Source: Hyphomicrobiales bacterium (GTDB taxonomy: Bacteria > Pseudomonadota > Alphaproteobacteria > Rhizobiales > GCA-2746425). Taken from it: a stretch of DNA of 5,616 bases. The position numbers and the translations under genes are program-made. The notes under the pieces were generated by a model. It was not told the origin of the DNA. It ran no database searches and was given only the letters and a program-made list of their open reading frames with translations. The DNA is taken from assembly GCA_002746425.1 (NCBI GenBank), contig NVXB01000064.1:20353-25968 (forward strand), given 5' to 3'. Of the stretch, positions 1 through 5,508 are shown piece by piece. How positions within the stretch are numbered: position 1 is the first letter of the stretch; the number at the start of each line of letters is the position of its first letter.

Positions 1-72
1 CGGGTTTTCAACGCGTTGGTATTGAAGCTGGTTGAACAGGCAATTCAGGAGGGGAACCCTGCATGGTTATGA
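1..72 (+). CDS. 3' end of an unidentified upstream gene (partial)
   Basis: Frame 1 is open from the first base of the window and ends in TGA at 70-72, giving 23 residues that finish in EGNPAWL. The segment is helix-like and contains the stretch LVLKLVEQAIQ. Too little is visible to name a family, and I do not recognise it. It is taken as coding because its stop overlaps the start region of the next gene and because the ribosome-binding site of that next gene (AGGAGG at 47-52) lies inside it. This arrangement is typical of adjacent genes in one operon. It probably encodes another enzyme of the same pathway, but that is inference from position only. Confidence 0.6.
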   Translation, partial: RVFNALVLKLVEQAIQEGNPAWL

Positions 73-452
73 GTGTTCGGGACTGGGCCATTAGATTCAC
101 CGAGGCATCGGATCGGGATCAAACCATTGGTGCGATGGCCCGCTATTTCACCTGCACCTATCTGTGGGATATGGAAACCGAAAAGGTCATCGTCGAGATG
201 GTGGACGGAAAAGTCTACCGTATCAACATTGATCCGGCTCCCTTGGATCCTTATGATTTTGCCTTGCGCGCCAGCGCCCATTCATGGCGCGAATTTGCCC
301 ACCCCATTCCAGAGCCAATGTATCACGGCATCTGGTCGGCGAGCTTTAGAAAAGATTTGAAAATTGAAGGCAACACGCTGGTGCTGATGCAAAACTTGCG
401 GAATTTTACCGTGCAGTTCGAACTGCTCAGGAAAGTGGGCGTGCCAGTATGA
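63..452 (+). CDS. SCP2-like (sterol-carrier-protein-2 fold) small protein
   Basis: This is a 129-residue protein without a signal peptide or membrane segment, so it is probably cytoplasmic. The pattern resembles SCP2-type lipid-binding domains. A strand pair around residues 36-58 reads WDMETEKVIVEMVDGKVYRI. A middle part carries an SHSWREF-like helix. Near residues 97-103 is KDLKIEG, followed by a hydrophobic helix, matching the 'gkLkieGd' turn of SCP2 proteins. Such domains form a hydrophobic tunnel that binds lipids or other apolar ligands, so a carrier or accessory role is likely rather than catalysis. The ATG at 63 is chosen because AGGAGG at 47-52 sits 10 nt upstream. The in-frame ATG at 69 gives a perfect ATGA overlap with the previous stop but is 16 nt from that site. 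The family call rests on pattern recognition and is moderately sure. Confidence 0.7.
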   Translation: MVMSVRDWAIRFTEASDRDQTIGAMARYFTCTYLWDMETEKVIVEMVDGKVYRINIDPAPLDPYDFALRASAHSWREFAHPIPEPMYHGIWSASFRKDLKIEGNTLVLMQNLRNFTVQFELLRKVGVPV

Positions 453-523
453 TCACGCTTAATCGCCTGCAAATGCTGCCCACAAAAATCACCCGCACCT
501 GCATTGGAAGCGTACAATGGTAA
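449..523 (+). CDS. possible 24-codon bridging mini-ORF
   Basis: This ORF starts with ATG inside the ATGA that ends the SCP2-like gene. It runs MITLNRLQMLPTKITRTCIG and four more residues, and stops at TAA 521-523, just after the ATG (517-519) of the alpha/beta hydrolase. It therefore exactly fills the otherwise untranslated gap of about 64 nt and touches both neighbours by overlap. Only a weak, distant purine stretch (AGGAAAG, 428-434) precedes it. The peptide resembles nothing I know. It could serve to pass ribosomes on to the hydrolase, or it may simply be chance, since a 24-codon opening is not statistically unusual. Confidence 0.2.
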   Translation: MITLNRLQMLPTKITRTCIGSVQW

Positions 524-1365
524 AACATTCTCCGGTCATTGGCCGCTATGTCACGATTGATGTGGATGGCTTCGAATACAAGGTTTTCTACCTGCGCAAT
601 GGTCAGGGCATTCCGCTTGTGTGTCAGCACACCGCTGGTTGTCACAACCACCAATGGCGCGACCTGCTAGAAGACCCCGATATCACACAAAACTATGATG
701 TGATCGCCTATGATCTTGCCCGCCATGGCAAATCCGATCCACCGCTCAACAAGGAATGGTGGAAAGAGGAATACCGCCTCACGGCAGACCACTTCATCAA
801 TTTCATCACCACGCTTTGTGATGCGCTGGAGCTGGATCAACCGATTTTCATGGGCTCGTCCTTTGGCGGCAATGTTGCGCTGCAATTGGCGCATCGCCAC
901 CCAGACAGATTCCGGGCGGTTATCCCGGTTGAAGCGGCTGAGCATGCGCCCGGTTTCTACCTCGATTTGTGGCATCATCCGCATGCTAATGCCTCTCAGG
1001 TCTGCGCCAGTGGCGTATGGGATTTGATGGCACCGCAAAGCCCGGATAAGGATCGCTGGCTGACATGGCATTATTATTCGCAAGGCGCGGAAGCCTTTAA
1101 GGGCGATTTGTATTTCTACTCCGTCGACCACGATATGCGCGGCAAACTGGGTGAGATTGATACCAAAAGATGCCCGGTTATTATGATGACGGGCACCTAT
1201 GATTATCTGACGCCGCCAGAGGCCACCGAGGCCACAGCAAGACAAATTCCCGGTGGTATTTACATCGAGATGGAAGATATCGGCCATTTCCCGATGTCAG
1301 AAAATTACCCGCTGTTTTCAGTTTATCTGAAAGAGGCGCTGCGCCTGATCGAAGAGCGGACATAA
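517..1365 (+). CDS. alpha/beta-fold hydrolase
   Basis: This 282-residue protein is of typical length for a single-domain serine alpha/beta hydrolase (esterase, lactonase or C-C hydrolase class), with no signal peptide, so it is presumably cytoplasmic. The sequence shows an oxyanion-hole segment H38-T-A-G41, a nucleophile elbow G113-S-S115-F-G117 with Ser115 as nucleophile, a catalytic acid candidate Asp229 in GTYDYLTPP, and His257 in DIGHFPM near the C-terminus, so the triad is complete. A cap region rich in Trp, His and Tyr (roughly residues 145-200) would set substrate choice. The QHTAG...QWRDLLEDP opening resembles a group of uncharacterised alpha/beta hydrolases found in catabolic clusters. 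The ATG at 517 is the only usual start in the frame: an in-frame TAA lies at 460-462, no ATG or GTG lies between, and a modest GGAAG (506-510) precedes it by 6 nt. The substrate is unknown. The neighbouring lactonase and importer suggest an ester or lactone obtained by uptake. Confidence 0.88.
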   Translation: MVKHSPVIGRYVTIDVDGFEYKVFYLRNGQGIPLVCQHTAGCHNHQWRDLLEDPDITQNYDVIAYDLARHGKSDPPLNKEWWKEEYRLTADHFINFITTLCDALELDQPIFMGSSFGGNVALQLAHRHPDRFRAVIPVEAAEHAPGFYLDLWHHPHANASQVCASGVWDLMAPQSPDKDRWLTWHYYSQGAEAFKGDLYFYSVDHDMRGKLGEIDTKRCPVIMMTGTYDYLTPPEATEATARQIPGGIYIEMEDIGHFPMSENYPLFSVYLKEALRLIEERT

Positions 1366-1417
1366 CTGCTTAAGCTCAGACAATACCAAGCGTTGAATAC
1401 CGCATAGGTTCAGAATT

Positions 1418-1429
1418 GCCACAAGTGGC
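1418..1429. repeat. small inverted repeat upstream of the lactonase-like gene
   Basis: GCCACAAGTGGC is a 12-base interrupted palindrome (GCCA, loop CAAG, TGGC) about 20 nt before the preferred ATG at 1449. It lies in the 83-nt gap between the two hydrolase genes. The stem is too short and lacks a T tract, so it is not a terminator. It could be a minor RNA structure or a weak protein site. No -10/-35 pair is convincing in the gap. Confidence 0.3.
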
Positions 1430-1448
1430 GCTGTTAAAGGTTACAGAG

Positions 1449-2384
1449 ATGAAGATCGTAGAATTCGATGAAAAGGGCCAGCAGGTTATCCGCGACAGTG
1501 GCTCCATCATGTCGAATGACAGCACCAGCAAGCTGGCACCGCGTCCGGTATTTGGCAAACCTGACACTGCGCCAAGACGAAAGCGTAAAAGCTCCTCTGG
1601 TATTGAGCTGCACATGTTCCAGACGGGTACGCTGCGCACCAAAATGAAGTACATTAAGATGAATCAGGGCGAAGAGGATTTTGAAATCCCTGTGCCGTGG
1701 TTTCTCATCAAACACCCCATGGGCAATGTGGTTATTGATGGCGGCAACGCCGTTGAAGCGGCCATCGACAAGCGCGCACATTGGGGCGCGGTAGTCGATG
1801 CCTATGATCCGGTTATGGATGTGAAAGAGAATTGCGTTGAACAGTGTAAATCCGTCGGCGTGTCGCCTCACGATGTGCGCTTTGTGGTGCAGTCGCATCT
1901 GCACTTGGATCACACCGGTGCCATCGGGCGCTTTCCCAACGCCCAGCACATTGTGCAGCGCTCAGAATATGAATATGCCTTCAACCCGCAATGGTTTGCT
2001 AAGGGCGCATACATTAGGGCAGATTTTGACCGTCCGGGCCTTGATTGGAAATTCCTCGGCGGCGAATTTACCGACAATTATGATTTGTTTGGCGATGGCA
2101 CAATCCGGATGATTTTCACGCCGGGTCACTCCACTGGACACCAATCATTTCTTATTACGTTACCCAATACCGGGCCGGTTTTGCTGACGATAGACGCGGC
2201 CTATACCCAGGACCACTGGGACAATAAGGCACTGCCAGGTTTGGTGGTGTCATCGTCAGATGCGGCAGATTCTGTCGCCAAGCTGCACAAGATTGCAGAC
2301 GATACCGGTGCCATGGTTGTGACCGGACACGACCCCAAAAATTGGGAGAGTTTCCGCAAGGCACCCTACGACTTTTACGACTAA
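1449..2384 (+). CDS. metallo-beta-lactamase-fold hydrolase, N-acyl-homoserine-lactonase type
   Basis: This 311-residue protein belongs to the AiiA/AttM (BlcC)-like branch of metallo-beta-lactamase proteins, which open lactone rings with two metal ions. The metal-binding motif is H150-L-H152-L-D154-H155. Further ligands are His227 (TPGHSTGH), Asp249 and His294 (TGHD). Tyr252, three residues after Asp249, sits where AHL lactonases carry their active-site Tyr. The family block PVPWFLIKHP (residues 81-90) and VIDGGN (from 95) are also present. Nothing essential is missing. The ATG at 1449 is preferred because AAAGG (1436-1440) lies 8 nt upstream. A TTG at 1416 would add 11 residues, but it overlaps a small inverted repeat and lacks a good site. 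Relatives normally begin near residue 56 (MFQTGTL), so the first 55 residues, including PRRKRKSSSG, are an extension. Quorum quenching is possible, but within a catabolic/transport operon a role in degrading a lactone intermediate is more likely. Confidence 0.87.
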   Translation: MKIVEFDEKGQQVIRDSGSIMSNDSTSKLAPRPVFGKPDTAPRRKRKSSSGIELHMFQTGTLRTKMKYIKMNQGEEDFEIPVPWFLIKHPMGNVVIDGGNAVEAAIDKRAHWGAVVDAYDPVMDVKENCVEQCKSVGVSPHDVRFVVQSHLHLDHTGAIGRFPNAQHIVQRSEYEYAFNPQWFAKGAYIRADFDRPGLDWKFLGGEFTDNYDLFGDGTIRMIFTPGHSTGHQSFLITLPNTGPVLLTIDAAYTQDHWDNKALPGLVVSSSDAADSVAKLHKIADDTGAMVVTGHDPKNWESFRKAPYDFYD

Positions 2385-2392
2385 CCAGTTTT

Positions 2393-2426
2393 GGGGTATT
2401 TGTGCACAATCCGTGCGCATTGCCCC
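2393..2426 (+). other. imperfect RNA hairpin in the leader of the binding-protein gene
   Basis: GGGG (2393-2396) pairs with CCCC (2423-2426). An inner stem pairs GTGCAC (2402-2407) with GTGCGC (2413-2418) around the loop AATCC, with one G-T wobble. Between the two stems is a partly paired region. U-G and U-A pairs could lengthen the outer stem by about four steps. It ends 29 nt before the ATG of the binding-protein gene and is followed by GAGAATTCTT rather than a T run, so it is not a standard terminator. It is more likely a processing, stability or attenuation element inside the operon. Confidence 0.5.
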
Positions 2427-2442
2427 GAGAATTCTTAACAAT

Positions 2443-2447
2443 GGAGG
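2443..2447 (+). promoter_or_regulatory. strong Shine-Dalgarno that fixes the start of the binding-protein gene
   Basis: GGAGG lies 8 nt before the ATG at 2456, an ideal spacing. The frame is open back to 2342, but only the start at 2456 gives a proper signal peptide at the N-terminus. This is the strongest ribosome-binding site in the transporter half of the window. Confidence 0.8.
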
Positions 2448-2455
2448 ACTTGGTA

Positions 2456-3640
2456 ATGAAGACACTTAAGACATTAGCATTTGCTACCGGCATGGCAGCA
2501 ATGGCTACCAGCATGGCGGCTACCGGCGCATGGTCGGAAGGGCTTGATGAGCTGGACCCGGCTGTCGTTGAACGGCTTTACAACAAAGACATGCTCGATC
2601 CGGCACAGCCTATTGGCGCAAGTGCTTTCCGCGATTTTGTTGCTAAAAACCCACCACCTTGGAAAATTGGTTATGCAAGCTCCTATGCGGGCAACACATG
2701 GCGCGCAGGTGTTATGGGTGAATTGCAAAACACCATCATTCCAGCATGGAAAAAAGCTGGTCTGCTTGACGAAGTTATCATCACTCAGTCTAACCTGAAT
2801 GATTCAACTCAGATTCAGCAGATGCGTCAGCTGGTTGATCAGGGTGTTGATGCGATTATCGTGTGCTGTTCCAACCCAACTGCGCTCAACCAGACCGTAA
2901 AATATGCGTATGACAAGGGTGTTCCTGTCTTCTCATTGACCGGTTATCTGACATCGCCTTATTCCGTGAATTCCTCGGTTAACTATCAGCAGGCCGGTTT
3001 TGAAATTGGCAAATGGATGGTCAACGAGATTGGCGGCGAAGGTAATGTTCTGGTTGTTGAAGGCATTCCCGGCACATCCGCTTCCGACAGTCAGGATCGC
3101 GGCGTGAAAGCTGGCTTGGCAACAAGCGACAAGGTTAAAGTTGTTGGCTCTATCGCTGGCATGTGGACCGATCAGGTTGCACAGGGCGAAGTGCAAAAAT
3201 GGCTTGCAACACACCCCGGCAAACTTGACGGCATTGTGGTGCAGTCCGCTGCTGAAATGGGCGTTCTGCGCGCTGTTCAGCAATCTGGCCGCGGCAATGT
3301 TCCTATTGCTATTGGTGGTGAGCTTGGTGCGCTGTGCTACTGGCGTCAAAACCCGGATTACATCTCTTCAACCTTCCAGGTTTGGCCTCCAGCAGATGAA
3401 ATCCAGCTGATCTGGAATATCATGATGCGTACGCTTCAGGGTCAGGGTCCAAAAGTTCAGTCCGTTTTGGTTGATGCAATCAGCATTGATTTTTCCGATC
3501 TGGAAAAGCTGATGGATGAAGATTGTAATCTGAACAATCCAAACTGGCTTGCCGTTGGTGCAGAGCGTTGGGGTAGCAGCGACTATCTCGACAATTTCTT
3601 CCTGCGTCCTGCTGATCCAATGATGTTCTCAGCAAAATAA
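2456..3640 (+). CDS. sugar-type ABC transporter periplasmic substrate-binding protein
   Basis: This 394-residue exported protein is of the periplasmic-binding-protein-like I class (Peripla_BP_4, ribose/galactose-type). The N-terminus MKTLKTLAFATGMAAMATSM is a classic Sec signal with a basic start and an alanine-rich core, cleaved somewhere around residues 21-27. No lipobox cysteine is present, so the protein is soluble in the periplasm. The binding domain begins near residue 70 (KIGYASSYAGNTW) and runs to about 340. It includes QMRQLVDQGVDAIIV (the typical first-lobe block), GNVLVVEG and KLDGIVVQS. Several Trp residues (GNTW, GMWT, CYWR, QVWPP) suit stacking on a ring-shaped ligand. Four cysteines occur: 137, 138, 294 and 357. 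The gene follows the lactonase-like gene after 71 nt, is flanked by two hairpins, and is followed by ATPase and permease genes, which fixes its role as the ligand receptor of this importer. The ligand is unknown; a sugar or sugar-like lactone is plausible. Confidence 0.93.
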   Translation: MKTLKTLAFATGMAAMATSMAATGAWSEGLDELDPAVVERLYNKDMLDPAQPIGASAFRDFVAKNPPPWKIGYASSYAGNTWRAGVMGELQNTIIPAWKKAGLLDEVIITQSNLNDSTQIQQMRQLVDQGVDAIIVCCSNPTALNQTVKYAYDKGVPVFSLTGYLTSPYSVNSSVNYQQAGFEIGKWMVNEIGGEGNVLVVEGIPGTSASDSQDRGVKAGLATSDKVKVVGSIAGMWTDQVAQGEVQKWLATHPGKLDGIVVQSAAEMGVLRAVQQSGRGNVPIAIGGELGALCYWRQNPDYISSTFQVWPPADEIQLIWNIMMRTLQGQGPKVQSVLVDAISIDFSDLEKLMDEDCNLNNPNWLAVGAERWGSSDYLDNFFLRPADPMMFSAK

Positions 3641-3650
3641 GACAACTACT

Positions 3651-3681
3651 CTGCGGGGACATGGTTTGCATGGCCCCGCAG
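3651..3681 (+). other. strong intercistronic hairpin after the binding-protein gene
   Basis: CTGCGGGG (3651-3658) pairs perfectly with CCCCGCAG (3674-3681). After one A/G mismatch, CATG (3660-3663) pairs with CATG (3669-3672) around the five-base loop GTTTG. It starts 10 nt after the binding-protein stop. The downstream bases ATTCGAAAAACAG lack a T tract, so efficient intrinsic termination is unlikely. In ABC operons, hairpins at this place commonly block 3' exonucleases and keep the binding-protein mRNA abundant (as with the malE-malF intergenic element). Partial termination remains an alternative. Confidence 0.72.
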
Positions 3682-3711
3682 ATTCGAAAAACAGTTTAGC
3701 AAAGTTAGAAA

Positions 3712-5508
3712 ATGTCACCGCAATCAGCCTCAACACAAGAAAAAGCCAAGGGTCGTGAAACGATCTCGGTGAAGAACGTGAAAAAGTTCTTCGGCCCGAC
3801 CCGTGCACTGGATGGTGCCAGCTTTTCTGCTCGGGCAGGTGAAATCCACGCCATTGTTGGCGGCAATGGTTGCGGCAAAAGTACCTTGGCCAAAATCGTG
3901 TCAGGCATCTTGCCGATTGATGGCGGCTCGGTTTCTATTTTGGGTGAAGCGCCTTCCACCCCGGCAGAAAGCAAGGCGCTGGGCATTTCAACGGTCTATC
4001 AAGAAGTGATGGTCGCGGATGAAAGTTCTGTCGTTGATAATATTTTCATGGGCTCGGATGCCCTGTTCTCAACAAAAATTCCGTATCCCGAAAAGGTCAA
4101 ACGCGCCGCTGCGTTGATGCGCGAATTGGCTGGCGAAGCGATTGACCCTTATGCGCTGGTTGGCACGTTGCCGCTGGGCATCAAACAGTGGATTACCATT
4201 GCGCGCGCGCTGCTCAGCAAGCCACGCATTATCATTTTTGATGAAAGCTCTGCTGCGCTGGATTTTGACAGCACCGAACGGCTTTTCAAGAAGATGCGCG
4301 CCATGCGCGATGATGGTGCCACGGTGTTGATCGTGACCCACCGCATTGCCGAGCTTATCCGTATTTCCGACCGCGCTACTGTGCTGCGTGATGGCCATGA
4401 TGTGGGCGTGCTGGAAAAAGAAGACATTACCGAGAAGAATTTGCTGGCTTTGATGACAGGCGAAGAACTTAGCCGCGATCATCTGACCAGCCACGCGCCG
4501 CAGCCTGAAGATAACACTGTGGCCTTGCGCGCTAAAAATATTGCTATTTGGCCCAATGGCCAAAGCTTTGATTTTGAGCTGCGTCGCGGCGAGATTGTCG
4601 GTGTTGCCGGTTTGGACGGGCAGGGGCAGGATAATTTTGTGCGCGTGCTGGCCGGTGTTGAGCCTGCAAGTCAGGGCATGCCGTTTGTGTCTGATAGCCA
4701 TGGCGAGTTTCATGCCGTGCAAAGCCTAAAAGATGCGGTTGATCAGCGCATTGCCTATGTGTCGGGCGACCGTAAGCGCGAGGGCATTTTTGCCTCACTC
4801 TCGATTTTCGAAAACATGGTGATGCCGCTATATCGCGATAAAACGCGCGGCGGTATTCTCAACATCATTGATTGGGAAACGCTTGGCAGTATTTTCCGCC
4901 GCGAGAGCGAGAATATGCTGATCAAGTTTGGCGAGCGCGGCGATAAGATTACATCGCTGTCCGGCGGCAATCAGCAAAAAGTGTTGATTGGACGTGGCTT
5001 TGCCATGCGCCCGGATATTATCGTGCTGAACGACCCTGCACGCGGCATTGATGTCGGTGCCAAGAGCGAATTGTACAAACATCTGCGCGCCTTTGCCGAG
5101 GGCGGTAAATCGGTTGTCTATATGTCATCCGAGATTGAAGAATTCCCCGGTTTTGCCACCCGCGTTTTGGTGTTTCGCGATGGCGCACCTTTCGATGCTT
5201 TTGACGGGCGACGCCTGGACCCCAAATCTATTTTGGAAGCCATGTTTGGCCAAACCGATGGCAGCGGCCTAAACGCCAGCTACGATATTGGCGAGAGCAC
5301 CGCATCAACCAGCATTGTCAGCGATGGCGTGAAAGTGACGGTTGACGTGCCGCAAGAGATTAAGGATGCGATGACGCGTGCCCATGTGGACGAGGTGGAC
5401 CAGATGGAAGTGCAGCCAGAAAGTCAGCCGGCACAATTGGCACCTTCCAAACCCGTTTTGAGCAAAAAAATCAAAATTGTCGAATTCGGTCGGGAGAGCT
5501 TTAAATGA
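3712..5508 (+). CDS. sugar ABC transporter ATP-binding protein, two fused nucleotide-binding domains (RbsA/MglA type)
   Basis: This 598-residue cytoplasmic ATPase powers the importer. Domain 1 (about 17-255) has Walker A G50-GNGCGKS57, an altered signature L153-PLGIKQ159, Walker B IIIF-D177-E178 and the switch His210 (VTHR). Domain 2 (about 265-514) has an eroded Walker A, GLDGQGQDN (300-308), without lysine. Its signature L416-SGGNQQK423 is intact, its Walker B reads VLN440-D441-P instead of DE, and SSE stands in place of the switch His. Loss of Walker A in the second half is normal for this family. The ATPase core ends near 514, where RbsA-type proteins (about 500 residues) stop. The remaining 84 or so residues form an acidic, Pro/Gln-rich tail ending in a basic KKIKIVEFGRESFK. 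The ATG at 3712 has no clear Shine-Dalgarno, only AAAGTTAGAAA, which suggests lower translation than the binding protein. The stop overlaps the permease start (ATGA, 5505-5508). Confidence 0.93.
   Translation: MSPQSASTQEKAKGRETISVKNVKKFFGPTRALDGASFSARAGEIHAIVGGNGCGKSTLAKIVSGILPIDGGSVSILGEAPSTPAESKALGISTVYQEVMVADESSVVDNIFMGSDALFSTKIPYPEKVKRAAALMRELAGEAIDPYALVGTLPLGIKQWITIARALLSKPRIIIFDESSAALDFDSTERLFKKMRAMRDDGATVLIVTHRIAELIRISDRATVLRDGHDVGVLEKEDITEKNLLALMTGEELSRDHLTSHAPQPEDNTVALRAKNIAIWPNGQSFDFELRRGEIVGVAGLDGQGQDNFVRVLAGVEPASQGMPFVSDSHGEFHAVQSLKDAVDQRIAYVSGDRKREGIFASLSIFENMVMPLYRDKTRGGILNIIDWETLGSIFRRESENMLIKFGERGDKITSLSGGNQQKVLIGRGFAMRPDIIVLNDPARGIDVGAKSELYKHLRAFAEGGKSVVYMSSEIEEFPGFATRVLVFRDGAPFDAFDGRRLDPKSILEAMFGQTDGSGLNASYDIGESTASTSIVSDGVKVTVDVPQEIKDAMTRAHVDEVDQMEVQPESQPAQLAPSKPVLSKKIKIVEFGRESFK

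Noticed and set aside
667..1287. Long minus-strand open frame of 206 codons opposite the alpha/beta hydrolase
   Set aside because: It lies wholly opposite a gene with a complete catalytic triad, has no good ribosome-binding site, and its translation resembles no family. It is a shadow of codon structure.
1416..1448. Upstream TTG start for the lactonase-like gene
   Set aside because: It has no Shine-Dalgarno at proper spacing and overlaps a small inverted repeat. ATG at 1449 has AAAGG at 8 nt.
2342..2455. Longer N-terminus for the binding protein from the first ATG of its open frame
   Set aside because: It would overlap the end of the lactonase-like gene and bury the signal peptide internally. 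The GGAGG-ATG at 2443-2458 is clearly better.
2385..2455. Internal sigma-70-like promoter before the binding-protein gene
   Set aside because: No -35/-10 pair with acceptable spacing could be recognised. TTGTGC and TTGCCC lack a matching -10 about 17 nt downstream.
3651..3690. Intrinsic terminator ending the operon after the binding-protein gene
   Set aside because: The stem is strong, but no T tract follows, and the ATPase and permease genes of the same importer lie directly downstream.
4069..4722. Minus-strand open frame of 217 codons opposite the ATPase
   Set aside because: It is fully antisense to the clear ABC ATPase. The composition is what is expected from reading the opposite strand, and no independent support is visible.
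5464..5470. Run of seven A as a programmed frameshift site near the end of the ATPase
   Set aside because: The run is not in the X_XXY_YYZ register needed for tandem -1 slippage, and no stimulating structure follows. The normal frame ends neatly in the ATGA overlap.
1449..5505. Shared KIVEF motif at the N-terminus of the lactonase-like protein and the C-terminus of the ATPase
   Set aside because: Five common residues with differing codons and no similarity around them are best treated as coincidence.
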